A stretch of 64,000 bases of DNA from the NCBI RefSeq assembly GCF_009913235.1, contig NZ_CP047897.1, positions 2,603,001 through 2,667,000 on the forward strand, given 5' to 3'. The position numbers were made by a program, and so were the translations under genes. The notes beneath the pieces were generated by a model. The model was not told where the DNA came from, searched no databases, and was given only the letters and a program-made list of their open reading frames with translations. Source of the stretch: Nibribacter ruber (GTDB taxonomy: Bacteria > Bacteroidota > Bacteroidia > Cytophagales > Hymenobacteraceae). Each line of letters starts with the position of its first letter. Within the stretch, counting starts at the first letter, position 1. This document shows, one piece after another, positions 1 through 7,924 of the stretch.

Positions 1-1
1 A

Positions 2-436
2 TCCCATGGCTGTTCGTACGCTGACAACTGGAGCTCGGTGCAGTTCCAGCGCATGCCTAACGTGTCTCTAGCGCCTGGCAAAGAAAAGCTGAGCGTAGAC
101 GAGATGATTAAGGACGTGAAACGCGGTATCTACATTGCCGGTCGCGGCTCTTACTCTATTGACCAACAGCGTTACAACTTCCAATTTGGTGGTCAGCTGT
201 TCTATGAGATCAAAGACGGCAAGATTGTGGGGCCCTTAGAAGACGTGGCGTACCAGTCTAACACCCAGGAATTCTGGAACTCTTGCGCCGCCATCTGTGA
301 CCAAAGCGACTACCGCATGTTCGGGTCGTTCTTTGATGGCAAAGGCCAGCCCAGCCAGGTAAGCGCCGTATCACACGGCTCTGCCCACACCCGTTTCAAC
401 GGTGTCAATGTCATCAACACTGGTCGTAAGATTTAA
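2..436 (+). CDS. TldD-family metalloprotease, C-terminal part (5' end outside window)
   Basis: The reading frame is open from base 2 and enters the window inside the gene. The visible ~144 residues begin SHGCSYADNWSSVQFQRMPN and match the C-terminal domain of TldD/PmbA proteins: an R-x-PN block, then a G-I-Y segment, then a conserved segment on the bound-metal/product side near an nGk-like turn. The family acts as a TldD/TldE heterodimer, a zinc protease that trims peptides and modified-peptide precursors. The catalytic HExxxH helix lies upstream and cannot be checked. A second TldD/PmbA-type gene follows at 923, so this is taken as the TldD subunit (inference). The two genes are separated by an inserted-looking four-helix-bundle gene. 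Confidence 0.85.
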   Translation, partial: SHGCSYADNWSSVQFQRMPNVSLAPGKEKLSVDEMIKDVKRGIYIAGRGSYSIDQQRYNFQFGGQLFYEIKDGKIVGPLEDVAYQSNTQEFWNSCAAICDQSDYRMFGSFFDGKGQPSQVSAVSHGSAHTRFNGVNVINTGRKI

Positions 437-439
437 CAT

Positions 440-473
440 TAGTCGCGAGTCGTGAGTCTAGAGTTGCGAGTCT
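440..473. repeat. Left inverted repeat flanking the four-helix-bundle gene
   Basis: The sequence begins TAGTCGCGAGTC and carries nested GAGTC/GACTC units. The reverse complement of 847-878 begins with the same 12 bases, so the two copies form terminal inverted repeats around the gene at 487-861. Confidence 0.7.
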
Positions 474-486
474 TTAAAAGTGAGAA

Positions 487-861
487 ATGAGCGATAGCAT
501 TGTTGCTAAGAAGTCTTATAGTTTCGCTCTGCTGGTAATTAAGCTTTATAAACATCTGCAGACAGATCAGCGTGAGTTTGTTTTGGCAAAGCAGGTGCTT
601 AGAAGCGGGACTTCTATTGGAGCCAATGTAGAAGAAGCATTGGGTACTCAAACAAAGGCTGACTTTAGACATAAGCTGGCCATTGCTCTCAAAGAAGCGA
701 ATGAAACCAGTTACTGGCTCAGGCTTTTGAAAGACTCAGATATGATTTCAGCAAGTTCTTTCTCTAGCATTCACAGTGAATGCGAAGAGTTGATAAAGAT
801 TCTGAAGTCCATTATCATCACTTCGAAAAGCAAAGAAGAAAAACCAACTCGCGACTCGTGA
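487..861 (+). CDS. Four-helix-bundle protein (23S rRNA intervening-sequence type)
   Basis: A 124-aa protein with the typical pattern of the four-helix-bundle / 23S rRNA-IVP family: an N-terminal helix with SYSFALLVIKLYKHL, the loop RSGTSIGANVEEA, then the helix KADFRHKLAIALKEANET followed by YWLRLL. Members occur inside 23S rRNA intervening sequences and also free-standing in Bacteroidota; their biochemical role is unknown. The gene is AT-rich compared with its neighbours and sits between inverted repeats. Its last residues (TRDS) and stop codon are encoded by the right-hand repeat, which suggests gene and repeats moved as one unit (inference). It separates the two TldD/PmbA-type genes. Confidence 0.8.
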   Translation: MSDSIVAKKSYSFALLVIKLYKHLQTDQREFVLAKQVLRSGTSIGANVEEALGTQTKADFRHKLAIALKEANETSYWLRLLKDSDMISASSFSSIHSECEELIKILKSIIITSKSKEEKPTRDS

Positions 862-880
862 CTCTAGACTCGCGACTAGA
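847..880. repeat. Right inverted repeat flanking the four-helix-bundle gene
   Basis: It reads ACTCGCGACTCGTGACTC and continues into a second GACTCGCGACTAG unit. Its complement matches the start of the repeat at 440-473. It supplies the stop codon of the enclosed gene. Its GAGTC core also occurs in the palindromes at 3145-3262. Confidence 0.7.
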
Positions 881-922
881 AAAGTAAAACAGTTACCTAC
901 AACTGATAGACGTTATTTAAAC

Positions 923-2245
923 ATGGCAATATTATCAAAAGACCAAGCCGAGGCGCTTCTCAAAAAAGCACTTAGCTATTCAAAAGCCGATGAGTGCGAG
1001 GTAAACCTCAGCGGTTATAAAGGCGGAAACATCCGTTATGCCCGCAGTACGGTGAGCACCAGCGGCGAGGAAGAAAACATGTCCCTGGCCGTAGAGGCAA
1101 GATTTGGCAAACGCTCTGGCGTGGCCACCATCAATGAGTTTGATGACGCCTCGCTGGAGAAAGTAGTGCGCCGCGCTGAGGAGGTGGCCCGCATTGCCCC
1201 GGAAAGCCCGGAGTACGTGCCTATGCTGGGACCGCAGACCTACCTGCCTAGTAACGCGTGGTTCAAATCTACCGCCGACATCAACCCAGAGTACCGCGCC
1301 GAAGCCGCCCGCAAGAGCATGGCCCTGGCAGATAGCAAGAAATTGACATCGGCTGGTTTCTGGGAAGACCGCAGTGGCTTCAATGCCAAGATGAACTCCA
1401 AAGGCCTGTTCGCCTACAACCAAAGCTCAGACGTAGATTTCTCGGTGACTATGCGCACCGAGGATGGTACTGGTACTGGCTCTGGTTATGTAACCCGTGA
1501 TGTGAGTGACGTAAGCAAACTGGATACTGCCGCCGCCTCTGAGATTGCCGCACAGAAAGCCCTTGGCTCTATGAACGCCAAAGCCATTGAGCCCGGCAAG
1601 TACACGGTTATTCTGGAGCCTACCGCCGCCGTAGATTTGTTGCAGAACATGTTTGGGAGCATGGACGCCCGCTCTGCCGAGGAAGGCCGTTCGTTCCTGA
1701 GCAAAACCGGCGGTGCTACCAAGTTAGGAGAGAAGATGTTTGACGCCCGCGTGACCATCACCTCAGACCCAACCAACCCAGAAATCCCTACCTCTACCTG
1801 GGCCGGCGATGGCCGCCCGCATGAGAAGGTGACCTGGATTGACAAAGGCGTTATTAAGCAGATGCCATACTCGCGCTTCTGGGCGCAGAAGAAAGGTGTG
1901 AAAGGCCTACCAATGCCAGGCGGTTTCATCATGCAGGGCGGTACCCAAAGCCTGGAAGACCTTATCAAAGGCACCCAGAAGGGCATCTTGGTAACGCGTC
2001 TTTGGTACATACGGGCCGTTGACCCACAGACACTACTCTACACCGGCCTTACCCGTGACGGAACTTTCTACATTGAGAACGGCAAGATCAAGCACCCGGT
2101 CAAGAACTTCCGGTTCAACGAAAGCCCGGTGATTATGCTCAACAACTTAGAGGCCTTGGGCAAACCGCAACGCATTGGGGGCAACCTAGTGCCTCCTATG
2201 AAAATCAGAGACTTTACCTTCACCAGCTTGTCAGACGCGGTGTAA
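923..2245 (+). CDS. TldD/PmbA (TldE-like) family protein
   Basis: A 440-aa protein spanning the whole PmbA/TldE fold. The N-terminal domain is at about residues 1-120 (EVNLSGYKGGNIRYARSTVS, then SLAVEARFGKRSGVATINEF). The C-terminal domain includes EPGKYTVILEPTAAVDLLQNM, GDGRPHEKVTWIDKGVI and the terminal RIGGNLVPPMKIRDF. No HExxxH motif is present in the expected helix, as is usual for the non-catalytic TldE/PmbA partner. It presumably pairs with the TldD encoded just upstream (family knowledge plus synteny). The ATG start is at the family-typical N-terminus. A rho-independent terminator follows at 2261. Confidence 0.9.
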   Translation: MAILSKDQAEALLKKALSYSKADECEVNLSGYKGGNIRYARSTVSTSGEEENMSLAVEARFGKRSGVATINEFDDASLEKVVRRAEEVARIAPESPEYVPMLGPQTYLPSNAWFKSTADINPEYRAEAARKSMALADSKKLTSAGFWEDRSGFNAKMNSKGLFAYNQSSDVDFSVTMRTEDGTGTGSGYVTRDVSDVSKLDTAAASEIAAQKALGSMNAKAIEPGKYTVILEPTAAVDLLQNMFGSMDARSAEEGRSFLSKTGGATKLGEKMFDARVTITSDPTNPEIPTSTWAGDGRPHEKVTWIDKGVIKQMPYSRFWAQKKGVKGLPMPGGFIMQGGTQSLEDLIKGTQKGILVTRLWYIRAVDPQTLLYTGLTRDGTFYIENGKIKHPVKNFRFNESPVIMLNNLEALGKPQRIGGNLVPPMKIRDFTFTSLSDAV

Positions 2246-2260
2246 AAGCCTCACCCCAAA

Positions 2261-2290
2261 CCCCTCTCCCTGTGGAGAGGGGCTTTTTTT
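2261..2290 (+). terminator. Rho-independent terminator after the PmbA-like gene
   Basis: CCCCTCTCC and GGAGAGGGG form a 9-bp stem with a TGT-type loop, followed by a run of seven T. It lies 16 bp past the stop codon. Confidence 0.8.
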
Positions 2291-2326
2291 GTTTTCGGGC
2301 TATTTCCCAGAAAATAGGCTAAAAAC
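2291..2326. repeat. 38-bp palindromic element, copy 1 (intergenic)
   Basis: GTTTTCGGGCTATTT, then a short CCCAG loop, then AAAATAGGCTAAAAAC. This is one of about 13 related palindromes in the first 27 kb with arms close to CGTTTTTGGCC and GGCCAAAAACG. Confidence 0.75.
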
Positions 2327-2354
2327 GAAATGTGACCATTTTACTCTTTCCTTC

Positions 2355-2440
2355 TTGTCATCTTGGAAGGATCTTGGTGGCGAACTAGAAAGGCGCTTAA
2401 GCAACTACAGCTTGCCCACAAGGTCCTTTCAAGATGACAA
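2355..2440. repeat. REP-like long hairpin (TTGTCATCTTG family)
   Basis: TTGTCATCTTGGAAGGATCT at the left pairs with AGGTCCTTTCAAGATGACAA at the right across about 42 bp, with few mismatches. It lies in the gap before the DUF4159 gene. The sequence is unrelated to the 38-bp palindromes, so it is a separate repeat family. Confidence 0.65.
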
Positions 2441-2466
2441 TTTAATACTGTAGGAACTTCACCAAA

Positions 2467-3087
2467 ATGCCTACTCCGTTTACCTTCGTACGCTTACAAT
2501 ACCGCTCCGGCAACTGGGACACCGACCAGCGCATGCCTTCTAACCTGCTACACTCCTTGGTGGAATACACCACCGTGCCCGTAGTAGAGCAGGAGAAGGT
2601 CATTTCTCTGGAAAGCGCCGAGTTGTTCCGGTACCCGTTCTGTTATCTGAGCGGGCACAAGTTGGTGCAGTTCAACGCCAAGGAGAAAGCCAACTTTGTG
2701 AAGTATGTGCAGAACGGAGGCTTCGTGTTTGTAGATGATTGCAACCATGACATTGACGGGCTGTTTGCGCGGTCGTTTGAGGAGCAGATGCGCGTCTGCT
2801 TCGGCCCGAAGGCTTTGAAGAAACTCCCCAACAACCACGCACTGTACAAGTCTTTTTTCAAGTTCGAGGAAGGTCCGCCCACCACATCTTTTGAGCTCAA
2901 CGGCTGGGGCGATGACCTGGTGCATGATTATCTGAAAGCCTATGAAGTGAACGGAAGAATCGGCGTACTTTACAGCAACAAAGACTACGGCTGTGAGTGG
3001 GACTATGACTTCAGGAACAAGCGCTGGCTGGCCGAGGATAACACCAAGTTTGGGGTAAACATTCTCATGTATGCCTTGACCAGTTAG
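2467..3087 (+). CDS. DUF4159 domain protein
   Basis: A 206-aa protein with the DUF4159 pattern: an opening FVRLQYRSGNWDTDQRMPSN, then EKANFVKYVQNGGFVFVDDC, and a C-terminal GVNILMYAL. DUF4159 has a glutamine-amidotransferase-like fold and usually accompanies MoxR, DUF58 and BatA genes, as here. No signal peptide is visible, so this short form is probably cytoplasmic. A catalytic role has not been established for the family. ATG start. Confidence 0.85.
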   Translation: MPTPFTFVRLQYRSGNWDTDQRMPSNLLHSLVEYTTVPVVEQEKVISLESAELFRYPFCYLSGHKLVQFNAKEKANFVKYVQNGGFVFVDDCNHDIDGLFARSFEEQMRVCFGPKALKKLPNNHALYKSFFKFEEGPPTTSFELNGWGDDLVHDYLKAYEVNGRIGVLYSNKDYGCEWDYDFRNKRWLAEDNTKFGVNILMYALTS

Positions 3088-3144
3088 GGCTTTGCCCAAT
3101 TAGAAATTCTGAATTAGAAATTAGAAATGGTTTTTTAACTGGCG

Positions 3145-3262
3145 CGAGTCTAAAGACTCGTGACATGGGATGCGAGTAGTCTTCAGACTACCTATTGAAA
3201 TTATTCCCCTCATCGTGAGTCTGGAGACTCACCCCATCCGTAGCCACGAGTCTGAAGACTCG
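3145..3262. repeat. Cluster of four GAGTCT-nn-AGACTC palindromes
   Basis: Four perfect or near-perfect 16-18 bp palindromes follow one another: CGAGTCTAAAGACTCG (3145-3160), GTAGTCTTCAGACTAC (3176-3191), GTGAGTCTGGAGACTCAC (3215-3232) and CGAGTCTGAAGACTCG (3247-3262). The same core occurs in the repeats around the gene at 487-861. The cluster sits just upstream of the MoxR gene. Confidence 0.75.
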
Positions 3263-3294
3263 CGACAGAAACTTAAGCGAACCGAAGAGCCTAG

Positions 3295-3321
3295 CGTTTT
3301 TAGCCTCTTTCCCAAAAAACG
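3295..3321. repeat. 38-bp palindromic element, partial copy 2
   Basis: CGTTTTTAGCCTCTTTCCC is followed directly by AAAAAACG. The inner part of the right arm is missing, so this is a deleted copy. It lies 64 bp before the chosen MoxR start. Confidence 0.55.
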
Positions 3322-3385
3322 CAAAGCTACTTTCAGCAACAATCGCTTACTTACCAGACACAAACTACTTAAGGTTCTGCCAATA

Positions 3386-4381
3386 GTGACGCAACAAGAA
3401 GTAACTCAGTTTTTAGATAAATTGCCTGTCCTTCGGCAGGAAATAGGTAAAATCATTGTAGGCCAGCAAGAGGTGCTAGATGAGGTGCTTATCACGCTTC
3501 TAGCCGGCGGGCACGGCCTTTTAGAAGGCGTACCTGGATTGGCCAAAACCTTGTTAGTACGCACACTAGCCAGCGCCGTAGATTTGCCTTTCCGGCGCAT
3601 TCAGTTCACGCCAGACCTTATGCCTACAGACATTTTGGGCACCGAAGTTCTGGAAGAAGACCACACCACCGGCAAGCGCTTTTTCCAGTTCAATGAAGGT
3701 CCCATTTTTGCCAGCATTGTCCTTGCAGATGAGATTAACCGGACTCCGCCTAAAACGCAGGCCGCGCTTCTGGAGGCCATGCAGGAATTTGAGGTGACCT
3801 ACGCCGGTAAAACCTATCCCTTGCCGCGGCCCTTCTTCTTGCTGGCCACCCAGAACCCTATAGAACAAAGCGGTACTTATCCTCTGCCCGAGGCGCAACT
3901 GGACCGTTTTCTGCTGTACATTAAAATCAAATACCCCACAGAACTAGAGGAAATCTCTGTTCTGAAAAGCACTACCGGCGGAGCACGTGCCCAAGTAAAG
4001 CCCATCCTAACGGGGCCTGAGATTCTAGCCCTGCAAAGCCTGGTGCGCGACGTCACTATTTCAGATGAACTGGTGGCCTACGTCGCCCGCTTGGTTCGGG
4101 CCACGCGCCCAGAAGAAACGCAGGTTTCCTTTGTGCAGGAGTTTGTGCGCTGGGGCGCCGGTCCTAGAGCCGGTCAAGCACTTATCCTTACCGCCAAAGC
4201 CCGCGCCCTCTTGCAACGTAGGTTTGCGGTGACGTTGCCAGATTTACACACCATGGCCTATCCAGTTTTGCGGCATAGAATCTTAGTGAACTTCTCTGCA
4301 GAGGCGGATAATATCACCACAGACAAGGTCGTGGAAGAGTTAGTAAAAGGCGTGGAGTTACCAAGGGAGGTATTGCGGTAG
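3386..4381 (+). CDS. MoxR-family AAA+ ATPase
   Basis: A 331-aa MoxR ATPase. It has a Walker A variant (GVPGLAKT), Walker B VLADEINRTPPKTQAALLEA, sensor-1 ATQNPIEQSGTYPLPEAQLD with the arginine in DRF, and the C-terminal lid. MoxR proteins act as chaperone-like ATPases with DUF58/vWA partners, and the DUF58 gene is next. The frame stays open to 3170, but that stretch is made of palindromic repeats and gives MoxR an abnormal N-terminus. The GTG at 3386 (VTQQEVTQFLDKL) gives the family length and is preferred. Confidence 0.9.
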   Translation: MTQQEVTQFLDKLPVLRQEIGKIIVGQQEVLDEVLITLLAGGHGLLEGVPGLAKTLLVRTLASAVDLPFRRIQFTPDLMPTDILGTEVLEEDHTTGKRFFQFNEGPIFASIVLADEINRTPPKTQAALLEAMQEFEVTYAGKTYPLPRPFFLLATQNPIEQSGTYPLPEAQLDRFLLYIKIKYPTELEEISVLKSTTGGARAQVKPILTGPEILALQSLVRDVTISDELVAYVARLVRATRPEETQVSFVQEFVRWGAGPRAGQALILTAKARALLQRRFAVTLPDLHTMAYPVLRHRILVNFSAEADNITTDKVVEELVKGVELPREVLR

Positions 4382-4426
4382 ATTTTCAAAACAAAGTTCA
4401 CCCTTTGTAGATGCGGCTACCAAGCG

Positions 4427-4595
4427 CAGATTCTCCCCTTGAGGGGAGCGCAGAGGGGTGTTCACACCTTCTGATTAACACATTAGAGGTTTCCTTCTGA
4501 TTCACCTAAAGGAAGCTAAACCTTTGAGATAGGTTCGGAAATACGTACTCTCCTATGTAGACACCCCTCTACGCTCCCCTCAAGGGGAGAATCTG
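4427..4595. repeat. Large inverted repeat with 35-bp arms (CTCCCCTTGAGGGGAG family)
   Basis: Arm 4427-4461 is complementary to arm 4561-4595 with a single mismatch. Each arm contains the perfect palindrome CTCCCCTTGAGGGGAG, and the spacer is about 100 bp. This REP-like element fills much of the 366-bp gap between the MoxR and DUF58 genes. No gene was seen in that gap; the rest of it is AT-rich leader sequence. Confidence 0.75.
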
Positions 4596-4747
4596 AGTTG
4601 AAGAAACAGAATACATATTTGTTCAGCTTTTAATATCGCTATTTGTAAAATTTGAATCCAAAAAAAACCATCTCAAACACCATCAAAGGAGACGAATAAC
4701 CTCCTCTTCTCAAAAGCTCCTTAATCAATAAGAACAAGCGTTACCAT

Positions 4748-5632
4748 ATGCCGCACCGCCTGCTCAACCCACAAACATTCACCGCCATCAAAGACCTGCG
4801 CTTGATTGCGAAGGCCGTGGTGGATGGTTTTTTGTTGGGGCAGAGCCAGAGCATAAGGCGGGGAGCGGGCATTGAGTTTAGTCAGTACAGGAGCTACCAG
4901 CCCGGGGATGATTTGCGGCAGTTGGACTGGAAGTTGTTTGCGCGGGCAGACCGGTATTACATAAGAGAGTCTGAGGTGGACAGCAGTGTGGCCGTAAGGT
5001 TTGTGGTGGACGCCAGTGGGTCTATGGCACACCAAGATGGTACCTTGACCAAGCTGGATTATGCACGGTACCTGGTGGCAGCTTTGGCGTATCTGGCGGC
5101 GCAACAAGGCGATGCTGTGGGGCTGTTTGTGCTACAGGAGAATCAGGTCCTACCCTTGGCACCGGGACAATCTACCCAGCACCTGCAACGGCTTTTCCAT
5201 CAATTAGATCAACTACAACCTGCTGGCAATTTCCCTAGTCTAGACCGATTATCGCCTGTTTTCGCGAAAAAGCGGCAAAAAGAGATTACCGTGCTGGTCA
5301 CCGATATGTACGAGCAGACCTCTGAGATATCGGAGACCTTGCGTAAGATTGGCGCCCGCGAAAAGGACACGCTCTTGTTTCATCTCATGGGCAAGAATGA
5401 GTTGGAATTCAGCTATCAGGGCCAGGTGGCATTTCAGGATTTGGAGACGGGGCAAACCCTGCAGGTTAATTCAGAAGCGCAACGAAGAGACTACTTAGAG
5501 AACCTCAACACTTGGTTGCAAACGCTAGAGACAGACACCCGGAAATGCCAAATCCACTATGAGCGCTTCCACCTGCATGAGCCGTTGGACAAAGCTTTGC
5601 GGGCCTTCCTGCTGAACCGGGCCAAGCAATAA
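4748..5632 (+). CDS. DUF58 (vWA-like) protein, MoxR partner
   Basis: A 294-aa protein with the DUF58 hallmark block GIEFSQYRSYQPGDDLRQLDWKLFAR (about residues 41-66), then a vWA-type MIDAS segment RFVVDASGSM and a later TDMYE. DUF58 proteins work with MoxR ATPases in envelope or metal-cofactor related assemblies (family knowledge). There is no membrane segment. A degenerate copy of the 38-bp repeat appears to encode PVFAKKRQKE near residue 170. It shares strand and context with the MoxR and BatA genes. ATG start. Confidence 0.9.
   Translation: MPHRLLNPQTFTAIKDLRLIAKAVVDGFLLGQSQSIRRGAGIEFSQYRSYQPGDDLRQLDWKLFARADRYYIRESEVDSSVAVRFVVDASGSMAHQDGTLTKLDYARYLVAALAYLAAQQGDAVGLFVLQENQVLPLAPGQSTQHLQRLFHQLDQLQPAGNFPSLDRLSPVFAKKRQKEITVLVTDMYEQTSEISETLRKIGAREKDTLLFHLMGKNELEFSYQGQVAFQDLETGQTLQVNSEAQRRDYLENLNTWLQTLETDTRKCQIHYERFHLHEPLDKALRAFLLNRAKQ
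5254..5281. repeat. 38-bp palindromic element, degenerate copy 3 inside the DUF58 gene
   Basis: GCCTGTTTTCGCGAAAAAGC then GGCAAAAA matches the inner arms and loop of the family; the outer left arm is missing. It is read through as PVFAKKRQK. Confidence 0.45.
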
Positions 5633-5669
5633 AGCAGTACTGGTCTTATAATGGGAACGAGCGAATTTT

Positions 5670-5706
5670 CGATTTCGGCCTCTTTACCAGAAACAGACCA
5701 AAAACG
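5670..5706. repeat. 38-bp palindromic element, copy 4 (intergenic)
   Basis: CGATTTCGGCCTCTTTACC, then AGAAACAGACCAAAAACG. It lies between the DUF58 and SpoU genes. Confidence 0.7.
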
Positions 5707-5769
5707 AACACCGCTTTCTATCTTCGCCCATTCTCTCATTCATTCAATCTCTCAATCATTCAACCAAAA

Positions 5770-6225
5770 ATGGAAACCGGCTACTTTGGGATAGGCATAT
5801 TTGAGCCGAAGCACGAGACCAACATGGGCACGCTGTGGCGGTCGGCGAGTTTGCTGGGGGCCAGCTTTATCTTTACCATTGGCAAGCGGTATAAAAAGCA
5901 GTCTACGGACACCAATAAGAGTTGGAAGGAGATTCCGCTGTACCATTACCAGGACCTGGAGGATTTCTACCAGCACTTGCCCTACAGTTGCCAATTAGTG
6001 GGGATTGAGATGGACGCGAAGTCGGTGCCGGTGGAGCAGTTTGTACACCCAGAACGGTGCGTGTACCTGCTAGGCGCCGAAGACCACGGCCTCACTAAGG
6101 CCGCCCTTGCCAAATGCCACCACTTGGTGCAACTGCCCGGCGAAACGTCTTTGAACGTGGCCTCGGCGGGGTCCATCATCCTGTACGACCGTCATCTCAA
6201 AAGTACGCTGGCGCCGTCCACCTAA
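5770..6225 (+). CDS. SpoU/TrmH-family RNA 2'-O-methyltransferase
   Basis: A 151-aa SPOUT methyltransferase domain without an extra N-terminal substrate domain. It shows motif 1 (ETNMGTLWRSASLLGA; N and R conserved), motif 2 (VYLLGAEDHGLTKAAL; E and G conserved) and motif 3 (LPGETSLNVASAGSIILYD; the S-L-N of the AdoMet-binding knot). The enzyme methylates a ribose 2'-OH in tRNA or rRNA using AdoMet. The RNA target cannot be told from sequence. It sits between MoxR/DUF58 and BatA genes, probably without a functional link. ATG start. Confidence 0.9.
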   Translation: METGYFGIGIFEPKHETNMGTLWRSASLLGASFIFTIGKRYKKQSTDTNKSWKEIPLYHYQDLEDFYQHLPYSCQLVGIEMDAKSVPVEQFVHPERCVYLLGAEDHGLTKAALAKCHHLVQLPGETSLNVASAGSIILYDRHLKSTLAPST

Positions 6226-6370
6226 TTCTATGCCGTTAATGCCTTGCATCGATGCACATTAACGGGCTATGGTATAGGAAATGCCGCGCCCTGCCAGTAT
6301 CTTGGTTCCTGAGGCCGACACCCTCGGTCTTGCGTCTTATGTGGTACACCTCGCTTCTTTCTAAGTAGTC

Positions 6371-7924
6371 TTGCTTCAGTTTCTGCATCCGGTTTGGTTA
6401 TGGTTGGCGGCCGGTGTGGTGGTGCCCATTGCTATCCATTTATGGAACAAGAAACCGCCCAGGACGGTACAGGTGGGCAGTATCAGGTGGCTACAACCTT
6501 CACAGAGCCAGAAGCTGAGCAGTATCCATTTGTCGCAGGTGTGGTTGCTGTTGCTCAGGTGCCTGATGGTACTGTTGCTGGCCTTGCTTTTGGCCCAACC
6601 GCAATGGACGCGGCCCGTCACGGCCCAGCCCGAAAACCACGTATACCTGCACCCAGCCCTTTTCCAAAAGCAGTACCTTTCCCAGATTAGCTCCACGGTA
6701 GATTCCCTGGTCGGTAAAGGCTGGCAAGTGCACACAATGGCATCGGGGTTCCCGAAGCTATCCTTAGACCAAGAGACGTCCATTGCCAGTTTTCAGTCTG
6801 ATAGCACTACCAAAGACACCACCAATGCCTGGGCGAGCCTTCGGGTACTGACCAGAAGCCTACCAGCCCACGCGAAGGCCTGGATTTTCACCACCAACCT
6901 GGTCCGGCATCACCGCGGTGCACAGCCTGCCTTGCGCGCTGGGTTTATATGGGTGCCGGTGAGTGAACCGCAAACGGAAGTCTGGCTACAGGAAGCCTAT
7001 TACACCCAGAAAAACCAATTGCGCATCCAAGTGGGCAAGAGTGATGACCAAGCCGTAACCTTTACCGAACACACGGTAACCAAGCCCACATCCGGACAGA
7101 CCATTTCCCTGCCCCAACTGCCCGCTGTCAAATTCACCGCTCACCCTCAAGCTGATTCCTTGGCTTTACAAGGCGGCACCCGAAACATCCTTCCGCTTCA
7201 AAAATTACCTTTGCAGGTCTTGGTACGGGTAGACAAAGCCCGGCAAGCCGATGTTCGCTATTTGAAGGCCGCTCTGCAAACGGCCTTGGACCACCGCGAG
7301 CAGGCCTATTCCCTCACCGTTTCCTCCAGCCCTCAGCCCTTGCCTACCACCGCCCCTGATTGGGTTTTCTGGCTGACGGATGAACCCTTATCTCCGTTTT
7401 TGGCCCGTTTTCCAGAAAAGAGGCAAAAAACGATGCAAGACGCACCCAGCTCCGCACGCGTGCAGAAACGAGAAAGCTGGCTCCAGATTCCTGGTATCCC
7501 GCAACAAGTACCTTTGCACCAGCGCACAACTTCTGACAAGAACCCTCAGGCTCTGGTACTGTGGCAGGACGGTTACGGCGACCCTTTGCTTACCCAAAAG
7601 CAAAAACTCAATCAGACTCTATACCAGTTCTACAGCCGCTTCCATCCCACGTGGAACGCACTGGTAGACAGCGGCCACTTCCCCGAAGCGCTCCTCCGTC
7701 TGCTCTTCCCGGAGAATACCGCCTGGAAAACCCTGTATGACACCCGCGTCCTGCCCCCAGAAGTAGAACGCCCGAAACCGTTTTCGGGCTCTTTTCAGGA
7801 AATCAGGCCAAAAACGGAAGAGGTCTTGGATTTGAAGCTTTGGTTGGTGGGCGCATTGGCTTTGTTGCTAGCGCTGGAACGGTGGCTGGCGGGGAGGAAA
7901 ACCTATAAACAATCTCAACCATGA
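6371..7924 (+). CDS. BatA-domain membrane protein
   Basis: A 517-aa protein whose first 80 residues are a BatA N-terminal domain: FLHPVWLWLAAGVVVPIAIHLWN (TM1), then RTVQVGSIRWLQ, then LLLLRCLMVLLLALLLAQP (TM2). A long extracytoplasmic part follows, with a final TM at about 490-507 (LKLWLVGALALLLALERWL). The start is TTG at 6371. BatA proteins accompany MoxR and DUF58 in Bacteroidota. Two copies of the 38-bp palindromic element lie inside the reading frame at 7395 and 7779, in the same phase, encoding PFLARFPEKRQKT and PFSGSFQEIRPKT. The stop overlaps the next ATG. Confidence 0.85.
   Translation: MLQFLHPVWLWLAAGVVVPIAIHLWNKKPPRTVQVGSIRWLQPSQSQKLSSIHLSQVWLLLLRCLMVLLLALLLAQPQWTRPVTAQPENHVYLHPALFQKQYLSQISSTVDSLVGKGWQVHTMASGFPKLSLDQETSIASFQSDSTTKDTTNAWASLRVLTRSLPAHAKAWIFTTNLVRHHRGAQPALRAGFIWVPVSEPQTEVWLQEAYYTQKNQLRIQVGKSDDQAVTFTEHTVTKPTSGQTISLPQLPAVKFTAHPQADSLALQGGTRNILPLQKLPLQVLVRVDKARQADVRYLKAALQTALDHREQAYSLTVSSSPQPLPTTAPDWVFWLTDEPLSPFLARFPEKRQKTMQDAPSSARVQKRESWLQIPGIPQQVPLHQRTTSDKNPQALVLWQDGYGDPLLTQKQKLNQTLYQFYSRFHPTWNALVDSGHFPEALLRLLFPENTAWKTLYDTRVLPPEVERPKPFSGSFQEIRPKTEEVLDLKLWLVGALALLLALERWLAGRKTYKQSQP
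7395..7432. repeat. 38-bp palindromic element, copy 5, inside the BatA-domain gene
   Basis: CGTTTTTGGCCCGTTTTCC, then AGAAAAGAGGCAAAAAACG. It is translated as PFLARFPEKRQKT without a stop. The first base of the repeat is codon position 2. Confidence 0.75.
7779..7816. repeat. 38-bp palindromic element, copy 6, inside the BatA-domain gene
   Basis: CGTTTTCGGGCTCTTTTCA, then GGAAATCAGGCCAAAAACG. It is translated as PFSGSFQEIRPKT in the same phase as the copy at 7395. Confidence 0.75.

Noticed and set aside
3170-3385. N-terminal extension of the MoxR gene from an upstream start
   Set aside because: This stretch is made of palindromic repeats and a partial 38-bp element, encodes nothing MoxR-like, and a GTG at 3386 gives the normal family N-terminus.
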